DNA of 64,000 bases from Cunninghamia lanceolata (taxonomy: Eukaryota; Streptophyta; Pinopsida; Cupressales; Cupressaceae): assembly GCA_027924645.1 (NCBI GenBank), contig BSBN01000860.1:9052001-9116000 (forward strand), given 5' to 3'. The position numbers were made by a program, and so were the translations under genes. Shown one piece after another: positions 10,841 through 22,936 of this stretch (position 1 is the first letter of the stretch; every line of letters starts with the position of its first letter). The notes beneath the pieces were generated by a model. That model saw only the letters and a program-made list of their open reading frames with translations. It did not search any database and was not told the origin of the DNA.

Positions 10841-11835
10841 CCATAGTTAGTCCCTATGAACGTGCTTTTTGGTTCCACTTTTATGTTATATTGTTTAGGT
10901 GCGTGCGTGTGTGCATGCATGCTGCAAGTATGCGTGTGTGTTTGATGGGTCACCCATAGTTAGTCCCTATGAATGCGTTTTTTGGTTCCACTTTTATGTT
11001 ATATTGTTTAGGTTGTATATGCTACTACCATGGCATTCAAATCATTTATTGTGATGCAATCCAGTGCATCACCCTAGAGAATTTTGGCCACTTTTATGTT
11101 ATATTGTTTAGGTTGTATATGCTACTACCATGGCATTCAAATCATTTATTGTGATGCAATCTAGTGCATCACCCTAGAGAATTTTGGCCATGGCTATATT
11201 GTGAGCATAGGTGCATGCATAATTATTACAACCACATAATCACTGTAGCAAGTTATAACAACTTGCTGCAATACTTTTGTAACAAGGGAAATCATCCCAC
11301 AAAAATATAAATTGAGACTCTTCCTTGTGTCTAATAAATAATTTATGGCATGCGCGTGCGCATGCACATGTAACAACTTGCTGCAATACTGTTGTAACAA
11401 GGGAAATCATCCCACAAAAATATAAATTGAGACTCTTCCTTGTGTCTAATAAATAATTTATGGCATGCGCGCGCGCATGCACATGTGCGTGCGTGCACGC
11501 ATGCATGCTGCAAGTATACATGTGTGTTTTATTGGTCACCCATAGTTAGTCCCTATGAATGTGCTTTTTGGTTCCACTTTTCTATTATATTTTTTAGGTT
11601 CTATATGCTACTACCATAGCATTCAAATCATTTATTGCGATGCAATCCAGTGCATCAGCCTAGAGAATTTTGGCCATGGCTATATTGTGAGCACAAGTGC
11701 ATGCATAATAATTACAACCACATAATCATTGTAGCAAGTTATAACAACTTGCTGCAATACTTTTGTAACAAGGGAAATCATCCCACACAAATATAAATTG
11801 AGACTCTTCCTTGTGTCTAATAAATAATTTATGGC
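10801..11835. repeat. Nested tandem and direct duplications
   Basis: A block beginning GCTGCAAGTATG and running through GGTCACCCATAGTTAGTCCC occurs at about 10808, 10920 and 11508. Inside it a 100-bp unit is duplicated in tandem (10991-11090 and 11091-11190, one difference seen) and a 115-bp unit is duplicated in tandem (11256-11370 and 11371-11485), with a further partial copy from about 11746. The copy edges fall in or beside the alternating GC/GT tracts. No gene is present. Confidence 0.85.
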
Positions 11836-12134
11836 AATAGTTTCAAGAATATATTGATTCGAGAGGTCTAGAAAAGTTGAAGGTAAAGGTAGTTTTTAAG
11901 GTCACTGCCAAGCAAGATACCAATTTGTGTATGAGACCCTCCTTTTTGAAGCCCACAAGGGTCTTTTCAAATTGTTCAATGAGGTGTACATACTCTATTC
12001 ATCTCTGGAATTGAACTTGTGCCTTTTCTGTGGAGTACACACACCTTAAGCATTAGGCCAAACTCAGGTTGTATTGTCAACCAACCTCCAGATATAAATA
12101 TAATTCTCTCCCATTTGTTTATCATGTGGACATA
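11836..12134. other. Spacer, no gene recognised
   Basis: Non-coding sequence between the duplicated block and the putative LTR. Confidence 0.4.
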
Positions 12135-13314
12135 TGTAATGTCCCCTTTTGGCACATAGCTGATTTGTGCGCATATAGCCAGATTCCAAGTCTTCTGAAG
12201 GCTACTTGGTTAGTTGGGGAGAACTCCAACATTCTTGGAGAGCTCTGGTTTGGTCAAATGCTAGTTTGGTTTGGCAATGAGCTCATTTGATCTTGTGGAG
12301 TCCTATGATGCTTTCAGAAATGGTTTCGGGCTTGTTGGAAGCTCTCCAAACTTATTGGAGAAGTCGTCTATTTATAGTAAGTCACCCAATTGGTATCAAT
12401 CATCATCCCAAACCTTCAAGGTCATGTTGGTATGGTCAAATTTGCAATTCGCTTCATTTTGGGATTTTCCGTAAGTTGGGTGAATTATTAAGCCATTTAA
12501 TTAATAAATTCACTTAAGTTATCTAGAGTTGGAAATATTAAAAGATAACTTAAGTGTAATGGCTCATTGGAAAGGTAATTTGATTTATTATTTGATGGGG
12601 CTCATAAAAGTGAACGCCTAGGCATGGGAAATAAGGAATAATTAAAGTGAGCCAAAAAGGATTAATCTTCAAAAAAGAAATATTTCCCAAGCGCCCTAAA
12701 AGTGTCTTTTAACCCCAGATTGACGCTTGACTTAGAAAAGTCATATTTTTTTAAAGTGGCGTCCCATTATGGAGAATAAATAAATATCCCATGAAGCCAT
12801 AAAGTAATATTTATATTATTTCTCTCGGGCGCTCATAGGAAGTTTATAAAAGAGGATTTCAACGCTCATTTGAAGGTTATGCATTTTTTATATGAAATTT
12901 CTATGAGAGCTTTTGAGCTTTGTCCTGTGGGGTTGGAAACCTCATTTCTTCTCTAGTTTTGGTTGTGAAAGATCAACCCTAACTAGTCTATGGGTGATTT
13001 TGCCTTTGAAATCACATAGAGCTTCAATGGAGTTTGTCTACCACAGTTTACTGAAGGAAGGGTTTGATGTTTTCTGATTTGGTTATTTGGTTTTTGGTGT
13101 GAAGTTTATTGTTCCTTTTTGGTTTTGGATTGAAGCTACTGAAGTCTGATAGTTTTGTGGAAGTGTGTGTGGAAAACCCTCTTGCTGGGTCGTACCATTA
13201 TTTTCAGGCCTGCTGCACAAGATTGCTTGCTGGGTGATAACCTTGGGAAGAAATGCATCAAATTTGCAATGATAAATCTCCTTGTACCTGGGCGACCCTT
13301 TGTGGGGCATTACA
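12135..13314 (+). mobile_element. Possible LTR (about 1.2 kb) with TGTAATGTCCCC / GGGGCATTACA ends
   Basis: The ends TGTAATGTCCCC (12135) and GGGGCATTACA (ending 13314) are inverted copies with one base missing and give TG..CA termini. A TATA-like TTTATAAAAG lies at about 12843, as expected inside an LTR. I found no 5-bp target duplication and no coding region attached. An alternative end, ACATTACA at 13757, also matches the start inverted. Short ORFs inside (12069-12517, 13155-13397) have no family features. Confidence 0.4.
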
Positions 13315-14357
13315 GGAATGGAGTAGCAAAGTTTGGAGGGAGATTTGGTGAGTTCCCAGCTGGCCGTACTGGCTGGTACAGGCCGTACCTCCTGTAGCTA
13401 GACGTGGAGGTTCTAGTGTGTGAAGAGCCTACCTTTTTCAGCCTTTTCTGTGTTGCGAGTTGGCGCCTAGGGGTTTGGAGTGGGTTTGTTGTGGTTGGGA
13501 GTGAGACATTTGAGTTTGTGTGCAGTTATGATGGTTTATGGGCTGCTGATCAGAGATTTCAAGGAGCTGCTACAGTGCATCAGTCTGCTGCAGCAGTGTT
13601 TTTAGTGTGCTCTGCTTCATTTCAGTCACCTAATTGCAGTTAGGAAGGCTCCTACAGCGGTGTATCTTCTTGTCCTCGAATTGTGATTCATTGTTATATG
13701 AATTCTTTGATTTCTGGTGTTCCCTGGGCACTGAGTAATCTGAAAAAATACATTACAGAAGTCTGTTATTTACATTAGAATAATAACATTTTAGCTTGGA
13801 ACCATTTTAGTTGCAATATTATGTGTTTGTAACTCATTGGATGGTAGTACCGCTAGTGGGATTGTTTGTCCTTGATTACAAGTTTCTCACCTGCTGAATA
13901 AGTGGATGTGCCTATGGCTTCTTTCAGAATCCCCCACTAAACAAGTGGTGATTCCCACGATTAAGTGGATGCTCACTGAATAAGTGGATGCCCGCTGAAT
14001 AAGTGGATGTCATTATTTGCTGCAACAATATTTAATTGTTAAGTCTGAAACATTTGTATGCTCTCACCTTGCCCGTATTGGGAACTGGGTGATCAGAAAG
14101 GTGTGGAAGAATTTATTTGTTGCATTTCATTTCAGTAGTGTTGTTTTCAAAAAAAAAAAAAACTAGGGTTGCCATTACAACATAATTGTATATTGATCTT
14201 CCTTTTTGAAGATTTACATTGCAAATGCTACAATTGAATCTTGCTTGCGTTCCTTCTAACAGTATACACACATGCATAATGTATGGAACATATATTAGAA
14301 TATTTTACTGCATTATTTTATATTTTAACACACATGAATGCTTTCAATTTTTATCAG
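13315..14357. other. Intronic or intergenic, no exon recognised
   Basis: The sequence upstream of the synthase exon. It holds a short interspersed motif GCTGAATAAGTGGATG (about four copies, 13892-14010) and a run of 14 A at 14149-14162. No further synthase exon was found here. An ORF at 13404-13643 has no recognisable features. Confidence 0.5.
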
Positions 14358-14456
14358 GGAATTGTGACAGCTCCAATGCTGTATGCTTTGGAGGAATTTC
14401 CAGAATTGCATGGTGTAATTGGTCGAAGGTTCAAGAACCCTGGAGATGTTGACTAT
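14358..14456 (+). CDS. SPS: Polyprenyl (solanesyl-type) diphosphate synthase, penultimate exon
   Basis: The exon encodes 33 codons, GIVTAPMLYALEEFPELHGV followed by IGRRFKNPGDVDY, which matches the region after the second Asp-rich motif of plant trans-polyprenyl diphosphate synthases. These enzymes condense isopentenyl diphosphate units into the long side chain of ubiquinone or plastoquinone. It is preceded by TTTTTATCAG and followed by GTGAGT, both good splice sites, phase 0 on each side. The frame continues directly into the exon at 18868. The GIVTAP and EEFPEL wording resembles the SPS3 (mitochondrial or ER) branch more than the plastid SPS1/2 branch. The catalytic DDxxD motifs would lie in earlier exons not seen here. 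Confidence 0.85.
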
Positions 14457-17400
14457 GTGAGTTCTCTACATTTCTTGGTCTGAAGTGTTTCATTAATCAT
14501 GCTTATTTCTTTTTGGACATTTTTTTAAAAAGATATTTGTTTGCTTTTGCATTTTAATGTTTGCTGATGCTGTTGTCTAACTCATTTCTGATTCTAGAAT
14601 AGGGTGTCATGCTTATCTGTCTCAAAGGAAACTTGATAAAGATGATGGGAAAATTTTATTTCTTTTATTTTATATTCTTCCATAATTAACCTTACTGGCA
14701 TTTATCTAATTTATATGAATATATGGTTTTAGTTTATATCTTGCAGTTGTAGTGAACTATGTTCTAAAGGCACATTTTGATAGATGCAATTAAACATTGA
14801 TTAAGCACTTAGAAAGTTGTTGGGGTCATGGATGGTGCACCCCAATTTTAACAATGGGATCTTGCAACCCTGTGTTGTTATTGTCTCTGGTAAGGAAGTT
14901 GAATAATGTATATTTTTCTGCTTGTAAGATTTAGGTTCATCAATCAACGACTTCTATAGACTGGTCAAGTTCAACTGAGAAGGCAAAGATCTTTCAATAC
15001 TTGTTGGTCTGTGGTTACATTGGACTGCCTGAATGTAATGTTCCGAGTCTGCCTTAAGTAAAGTTTGCTTTGAAAATTTTCCTGCTATCTGGATAAGTGA
15101 TAGGAAACAGTTAGTAGATGGCTATCATGCTAGATGGATGCATCTGTAATTTTCTATGTAAGATTTCTTGCAACAGCTTATTAAAGACATGGTACTTTAA
15201 TTTTCTTTATATTTAATGTACATTATCTCTGCATATAACATACAATCTGGGGAGAGAGCTCTCCATTACACATCAAAGAAATACATATACTTGGTCATAT
15301 CTGTACAAATATGAGAACATAATATCAAATCTACTATGTACATTTTCGTAACAAACTATGATGATGGTTTTTACTGTCCCCTAAGATCATCAATTTCTAT
15401 TTGACTTATAAAACATTTTTTATTAGTTACTATTATTTAAATACAACATTCTGATATAATCTTAGGTTTCTTAACATAGATATTTCTGTTTTAATCACAC
15501 TTACATTCAATCCAAAACATCCAAATATTTCAATGGGGATTTTCTCACATAACAACATGATAAGTATTGCCAGAATGCTAAGTCAAGATCACCCATGTTA
15601 CTATCGCTCCATCTATAAAGGCGATAGAAAAAGGCAAATAATGAGCATTGAAAAACTATAACTCTAATGGAAACAAGATCTGGGTAATGCCCTACACATA
15701 GTTACAAGACTCAGACTTGGCTCAAACTCATTTGGCTGATTTTTGATCCAAACTTGGCACTCATTTTTTATAGTCATGTTTTTTACAGCTGTGTTTGGCA
15801 TGTTTGCACGGGAAGGGCATCATTTCCAGTTGTGTATAGAAGGAATGACAAGTTTTTAGGGGTTTCTACAGTTGCAGGTAGAAGGAATGGCAAGTTGTTA
15901 AGGTTTTTACCAGTTGTGAAGAGAGTCGAGTCTCTTCCGAGTTCAGGTCTCTAGGACTTGCCCAGGGTTGCTCACTTTGGGGCCCACCAAGTCTAGGTGA
16001 ATTTTGGTGAGTCCTATAACTATGATCCTTCATCAGAGTTCTTAAAGCGATTGGATGAGCTGGAGCATAGAGATGGAAAGAGGAATACTAAGAACAATCA
16101 AGACAAATCATTGGCTAAGGCCTCAATTTGAACTGGACCTAGAATCACTTGTAGAAACTCAATTGGAGAATATGGTGGAAAATCGGAAGTAGGTGGGTGC
16201 ATCACTTCTATGTTTGATCATATTAAAAATATCATTGTTGTACCCTTCTTATTCTCACACTAGCTGGCATGAAGACTCTTGTTGTGAAATTTGTAAAGCC
16301 ATTCTAGGCACTTGGAGGAGCAGCCCATATCACGGGAAAATTGTATCCACTTTCAAATTTTGGTAATAAAGTTAACAAATTCTACCACTGAGATCTAAGG
16401 TTTCTCCAGTCTTTTTGGGGTAGATTATGAACAGTATGTCTAATTTTAGGGATTGCCATTTTCCTTCCAAGATTAGCAAATATTAGAGGACTCTTTTTTC
16501 AGCTTCTGTTGTTGATTTTAGTGGTTTATTTCCCCTTCTTTGTATTGTTCCATTGTAACCCCTCTCAGTTGGAAACCATTTAACTCTCAAAAATGCTTGT
16601 TGAACCCCCTCTTGTAGATGTCATATTCATTGCCATCTATGTAGTATGTAGCATCATAGCTGTTGCCATTTCTTAAACTCCAATGTCAAAAGTGTTAGTT
16701 TTGAAGGGGCTCAAACTTCTCCATTTTAGCTATGTTTATCTCTTTCCACATAGACCCATCAACTATTTTGTCCTAAATATACTGGTGCTAAAAGACAAAA
16801 TTTGGAAAACATTCATTAAAAATAATAAAATCAATCTATTACAACTTTGTCACATGAGCTTAACACCCAAGACACACTTGTGGAAAGCATGGGATTCATA
16901 TTGGTTCAATCCTATTTTGCAAACCCTGTAAAGTTGACGGCCTTAAATAACAAACAGCTAGAGGCTGTAATACACTTGTTTCATAGCTTAAACTTAGTGT
17001 CTAATTTCCAAAATCAAATGGCACTGTCTTGAATGCTTGATGTCTTCCACAAGAGTCATTCTTCTTAAGGCCTAAATGCTGTTTAGTGACCAAAGATTTC
17101 ATGGAGACAGATAAATATGCAAGATACAGATTTATGTCTTTCTTCCAACCATCGCCATCAACATATGATGGGAAATCCTAACGGGCAGGGATTGTGAACA
17201 GACAAGGCTTAATGCTTCATGGGCATTAGTCAATGACCAGGAGAATGATGCACTTATTTACACTGTACACCGTGGCAAGTCTACTCAAAAGAAAGTGATC
17301 AAACCAGTCCTTGTCACCCAGGAAGATCTTTTTGAAGAGATTGCCTTGGACATACCTTTTCTATTTGACACTAGGCCAGAGATTACATCAGCTCCTGTGT

Positions 17401-17579
17401 CATCATTGCAGAAATTTTTAAATCTCTTTTCACATAAATATTCTTGCCCTTGAAACCCAAATGATATTGCCATGATTTCTTGGAATAATTGACTGCTATG
17501 GAGAGCTATAAATGGGGGTGTGAGGTATTGAAAATGCAAATGCTTGTATGTAGTGCAGCCTCTTTGAAGGGCTGAAAGT

Positions 17580-17649
17580 AAACAGCCAGCATGTTGTTCT
17601 TTATGTGGGGCCTCACACCACCTAACTGACCACAACATGCTGGCTGTTT
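17580..17649. repeat. Perfect 17-bp inverted repeat
   Basis: AAACAGCCAGCATGTTG (17580-17596) and its exact reverse complement (17633-17649) enclose 36 bases. It lies within the intronic insertion-like segment. Confidence 0.85.
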
Positions 17650-17692
17650 AAGCACTTTACCTTTGAAGATTCGCTCCAGGAAGAAGAAAAAC

Positions 17693-17945
17693 AATATTCA
17701 GCAAAACAACATTCCAACTGGCTTTACACTTGCTACGACAGAACCTGTGCAAGATTCTTTTCTCCCAAGGAAAGACAGCTGTCCTATAAAATCCTAATCA
17801 AAGTCTGCCTGCTGACACAAACCCAAAACAAACCAACACTCCTTTTGGTTGCTTGAGTGTCAAAATAATATTCAGCAAAACAACATTCCAACTGGCTTTA
17901 CACCATCTATGATATAACCTGCACAAGATTCCTTTCTCCCAAGGA
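17693..17945. repeat. Direct repeat of about 79 bp, period 174
   Basis: Copies at 17693-17771 and 17867-17945 both run from AATATTCAGCAAAACAACAT to TCTCCCAAGGAA with several substitutions. They sit in the intron segment that looks like an old insertion. Confidence 0.8.
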
Positions 17946-18867
17946 ACATGAGACCAAAATTATTTCCATCCACATTCCCCTTGCAAATATCAATGAGTTT
18001 GCAAGGACTCTCAAAAGTTTTGGAAGCAAAAAGTGAAGAGGCAGCTGCACAACAAAGATGCATAAATCTTCTGGTTGGCAATGTGCAGTATCTAAGAGAC
18101 AACCAGATGGCAATTCAAAATTGCCACAACAAACAAGTCGACTGGATATAACTCCCATGGTGGAGCTACAAAAGCCTCTTGAGCTGTACAGAAGCCATTC
18201 AACAGCTCATTAACAATGACAAAGCAAGATGGTAGCTTGCTGATGTTATCAAACACAATAAGCAACAGCTGGCTGCAAAAAGGCAGGCAATGCAATGATT
18301 TCCTTTATGGAAAATAATTCGCCATCAAATGAGAAGTGGAACATTATTCCTGTTCACAAGCTGAGGGGGGGCCTTTTGGTGGAATTGGAACCCTAAATAG
18401 TTGGATGGAAGAAAAACTGCTAACTGCACTCCAAAGTGAGCACAATGCCACTGACCTCATGCTTATCCTGGACTCTAAAGATATGCTTTTGTATGCTAAT
18501 AATGCAAAAGATTTGCTGCGATACTTCTGATATTGTAGAAGGAAAAAACATTTGATAATTCTATGCTTTGGTCCCAAATTCCAATAGCTCTTTCTTAGTT
18601 TCTCTGTGTTACTTTTTATGTGTCTAGTCTTCTATGTTCTTTTAGATTCGTAATCTGCCAAAATATTTTCCTTTAAAGCCCCAAACTCTGGAGTTTTTGT
18701 ATAGATATATATTGTTCCTTTGTTTAATTTATATGTCTTGCTGATGCTCTAATTTTATGTCTGAACCTAATCTTAAGGGGTTTTCTTTTCAGTGTGTTCT
18801 CTTCAGGGATGCTTTGTTGTAAAGCAAGTCTTTTTGTAATTACTGATATTGGCTGATAAGCTTGCAG

Positions 18868-19047
18868 GCCCTTGAATTTCTTGGCAAAAGTCAAGGAATA
18901 AGGAAAACAAAGCAACTGGCAGCTGAACATGCAGATCGAGCAGCATCAGCAGTTGATTCTTTCCCAGCATCAGATATAGAAAATGTTAAAGTATGCAGGA
19001 AAGCATTGGTAGATCTCACTAAAAAAGTGATCACTAGAACAAAGTAA
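18868..19047 (+). CDS. SPS: Polyprenyl (solanesyl-type) diphosphate synthase, last exon
   Basis: The exon encodes 59 codons plus TAA (19045-19047). It begins ALEFLGKSQGIRKTKQLAAE and ends with a DLTKKVITRTK tail, matching the conserved C-terminus of plant solanesyl diphosphate synthases (LGKS-GI-RT-LA, then DLTH-VI-R-K). It is preceded by a good acceptor (GCTTGCAG) and joins the 14358-14456 exon in phase 0. The frame is open with no damage, so this copy may be expressed, but only about 92 of the family's roughly 400 residues are in the window. Confidence 0.88.
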   Translation, partial: ALEFLGKSQGIRKTKQLAAEHADRAASAVDSFPASDIENVKVCRKALVDLTKKVITRTK

Positions 19048-21884
19048 TTGGGCTTCTACATAAACAAAAAGAATAACAGATTGAGAAGAGCCTGGATTCT
19101 TTTTTGCAAGAGGGATTGTTTCTGTTGCTTTAAGGAAGGCGAGTCGATTTTGCTCCAGTTCAGAGTATCTAAATTCAATTGACATTAACTGGTCAATTTT
19201 AGATTACAAGTCGAAATTGTGCTATTTTAATATTTAGAAGCTTCCCTGAGGCTGAAGGAAGGTTAATTATTCTTTGAATTCATTTTATTGTTAGGGCTCC
19301 AAAAAGTTCATTTAATTGTCAGGGTGTCTATTTTAGAAAGCAAATAGGTTTGCCAGGTATATTTGAATCTGAATTACAGACTGATCAATACAGTTTGTAA
19401 AATACATAGGACTTGATTTTGAGATAGAAGTGACTAAACATCTTTCAATTGATTAATGATAAATAAAGAGTGTTCATTGCATTAACATTCGTTCTGCCAA
19501 AATAGTTACAAGCTTGACGTAGAAATCATAAATTGTGAGTGAACAAAATTCATAGTGGATTATAATCTATTTGTTTAGTAAGTTATTGAGAAGAAAACAA
19601 ATGTTTTGTATGGTCATTAGCCATTGCTTTTAAAGTTAGAAAACACTGTAATTATTCAATGCCCCTTTCTTCCATCTTAATTAGATTCGCCTCTTTGTTC
19701 CATGGCCTATACCTGTACAATTATCTTCCTAGAAATCCTGAAAGATTTAATGTTAACATATAGCCTTCATGCGTTTAAAGGGTATATATTTAGAACTACT
19801 CCATTTTTCAAGAATTGATGGTCTTAGGTTAAGCTGAAAAATTCCCCTTGCTTTTATCACTTCAATTCTAGTCCTTGTAGCGAACCTTCTCATCAAATAG
19901 GGTGTAAACAATGAAACGAAGGTAATTCTTGTCATCCATCAAAAGAAACAGTAGGATTACTTACCACCCAGTATTTAAAGCAATTTGGATCATGTATGCT
20001 GCCTTAACACTGGTGCACCTTACATTAAAAGCACCTTGTAAAATATTTCTCCTCGTGCCATTCCATCTGAATTTAAATTACGTGAAATTTTAGTTTATTG
20101 CGTCAACAGTAGTTTAAAATTTATTTTCTCTCCTATTTATTATACAAATAAATGATAAATTCTATTTGGAATTTGTTTATACATCAGGCCCAATTATATA
20201 TCTTGAATTACGACTATAAGCCAATTTGGTTCTGTTGATTTACTGCTTTCTACAATTGGTAAATTGAATTGTTCTAATTCTAGCATTTGCACAAACCTAT
20301 ACCATTTACGTTTAATATCTTTAAAACACCTTTAATGATGAAATAATGGATTTATTTAATTTGAGTTGCCTTGGTAAAATCAATTTTTGTATTGCTTTGC
20401 AATACATGTTGGGAAAGGTGTGTTGTACACCTTGCATAATGTTTATAATGTAAAATGTAATATATAATTGTGGTGCATCGAGGAAATCTAGGGATGTGTA
20501 CATTTCATGGGTTATACATTCTTGGGGACACTGTATGTTGTATGTAACATTGGGGCAAATATTTAAAGGCAAATGGTTTGTGTAATACTACTTGGTGGTT
20601 TTGCACAAGCTTATTTTTATAAAAACAAGCACAAGTAGTTGTTGAGGTGGACCTGTGTAACCTTTGGTTTGTTGGCTAAGATTAAATTGACATCTCTTGT
20701 AGGTTGCATATGTGAGGAAGCATGGATTGGGATGTGTGGTTACATAATTCTCATTTGCTTGTCCACATGGAGTTTGATGTTTCAAAAGCTTGCATGAAGA
20801 CTTAGCAAGTGTATTGTAATATTTTTCTTTGAAATAATATATTGAGTGTGAATGCTTTTGGACGTTGAGGTTTTCCTTTTTGAGGACGAGGGAACATCTG
20901 GTGTTTGTTTATTCTTTTGTATTGTGGATTTTGAATACTTGTTTGCATATTTTTCTCTATAGGGGTTATGTGAAAATAGTTTATTATAATTGCAATATTT
21001 TTTAATACAAGTTTGAATTATTTTACCTTAATTTTCTTAGCCGTCACGAAGATGTGCATCAAATGTTTTTTAATCATTCTATAACAATGTGAACATGGTT
21101 TTTTTCTCTTACAATTAAGCTTGTAGGAAGTAGAATGGAAACATAGATTATTTATTTCTCAATACGATACTAAAAAGAATTTTCAAATAAATATTTATTA
21201 GTTGTTTGCTCCAAGCTAAAGTTCTTCATTTATTCTATATTCATATTGATATAAAACACGAATGCTTTGTATTCTTATAACCACATTTTGAAGTTTGTAT
21301 AAACATGTTATCATTGTTTATAACCATGAACGAATTTGAATGATGTCTTCAATAATAATAACTCTTTCTCGTATCATATAAATTTAGATGTCAAAATTTG
21401 ACATTTTTGGTTTTGTTTTATTGTATTATATATAATTTTTATTACAGAAATCAAGCACATAAAGATAACCAAGATATTTATTGATTAAATAAGAAGTGAA
21501 CTTTCTTATATATACTTTCTAACAAGTATGAGAGACTACCCACATTATGAATGTGGGAAAAATAAAAAGAATATACTAAAGTGAAATAAAACATAAATTA
21601 TATTCTAAAGTCTTTATGACTTTATTAAAGCTTTTGATTAAAAACTAATTGATCATTGCTAAATAATAATTACTTTAACAATTTTCAAATTGTTTTAGAA
21701 TATACTTTCTTATGAAAGAGGTGTGATGCAATTGTTACGTAGCATGCAAAATAGTTAAAGTATAAATCATGTTGAAGGTGATTTAATTTTTTTAATGGGC
21801 AAGTTGACAAATGAGATGATTGGGGGTTGTTCTCTATCTAATATTATACATATTATTGAAAAGATAACTCGGGTTAGGGATCCC
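19048..21884. other. Presumed 3' UTR then intergenic DNA
   Basis: The first few hundred bases after the stop are presumably the synthase 3' UTR, but I cannot pick a poly(A) site with confidence. The rest is AT-rich with only short meaningless ORFs and no repeat ends that I recognise. Confidence 0.5.
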
Positions 21885-21889
21885 TCGTC

Positions 21890-22268
21890 TGTTAGAAAGA
21901 CGATTGTTGTTGCACTAAAAGATCGACCTCTTAATGCTTGATACAACTATTAGAGTTAATGAATCCACGAGAGGCAATTAAGCCTTGTCACGAACCCAAG
22001 CGCTATGTTGCACAACACAAGGAGACCAAGGGCGCACACCTTGCAACAATCCCCCTTTGCCCAGCGCAAGCGATGGGTTCGAACTTGTGACCCAAGCTCT
22101 GATACCAATTGTTAGAAAGACGATTGTCGTTGCACCAAAAGATCGACCTCTTAATGCCCGATACAACTGCCAGAGTTAATGAATCCATGGGAGGCGGTTA
22201 AGCCTTGTCATGAACCCAAGCGTTGCGCTACACAACACAAAGAGACCAAGGGCACACACCTTGCAACA
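21890..22268 (-). mobile_element. TRIM (terminal-repeat retrotransposon in miniature), complete
   Basis: Two 159-bp direct repeats, 21890-22048 and 22110-22268, both begin TGTTAGAAAGACG and end CCTTGCAACA. Between them lie 61 bases that on the minus strand read TTGGTATCAGAGC (the primer-binding site for initiator-Met tRNA, directly inside the right LTR), a T-arm-like GGGTTC box, and a G-rich polypurine tract before the left LTR. The flanks TCGTC (21885-21889) and TTGTC (22269-22273) look like a 5-bp target duplication with one transition. The LTR copies differ mostly by C/T and G/A transitions. No coding capacity. Confidence 0.9.
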
Positions 22269-22273
22269 TTGTC

Positions 22274-22936
22274 TACAAAAAGGAAGTGAATGTTAAGCCT
22301 TAATGGTAGTATACTTAGCAAGTTGGAACCAATAATAAATGAAGGATAAATACCTCCTTCAACAAGGCAAGAAGATAACACCACATGGATTGTTAGTTTG
22401 TCTTACAATCAGGGACCTAAAGCAAGGTTACTTTGATTATAATCAATTCTAATCAATTTTAATTATAAGAGAAATATAGCTTTCATTCAAATTGTGAGTC
22501 TTGCAAATGTAGGATATATTAGAGTGTTTTTAGTGGAGTCGTGGTGGAGCAGCAAGGGCTGTTAATTTTGTCTTATAAGGGGATCCTTCATTTTCCATGT
22601 AAGTGATCAAATAAGAAAACTAAATTTTAAACTTAAACATTACTTTTGCAAACCTTGATATTGCATTAATCTCTACATCCTCATGATAGTCACACATTGA
22701 CCTTCCAACATCTCCCATCAATATATATTCCATCATAGAATAATATCTACAATTATACAAAATAATTAGAGGACATGATCTGATAGCCATAGTTGCAATA
22801 GTTAACATTCCCCTCTTGAGAAAAGAGGTAAATGTATTGCTCATTGATATTCCTTATTGAAATAACACATAGGGGCATAGTAATAAGATTCAATAAAATA
22901 AAATCTTCTTGTATTTCTTTATCCTCAGGGTACAAA
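22274..22936. other. Intergenic, no gene recognised
   Basis: AT-rich spacer between the TRIM and the copia element. Short minus-strand ORFs (22620-22935) have no family features. Confidence 0.5.

Larger units (their letters stand above)
14457..18867 (+). other. Intron of the polyprenyl diphosphate synthase gene (4.4 kb)
   Basis: It starts GTGAGT and ends AAGCTTGCAG. It is mostly AT-rich. The segment 17100-18560 differs: it has longer stretches with a coding-like look, a hairpin (17580-17649) and a 174-bp-period duplication, and is probably an old insertion. Short ORFs inside the intron show no family features. Confidence 0.75.

Noticed and set aside
12135..13757. Longer version of the putative LTR, ending ACATTACA at 13757
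   Set aside because: The 8-base inverted match to the start is shorter than the match at 13314, and no target duplication supports either end. Kept only as an alternative.
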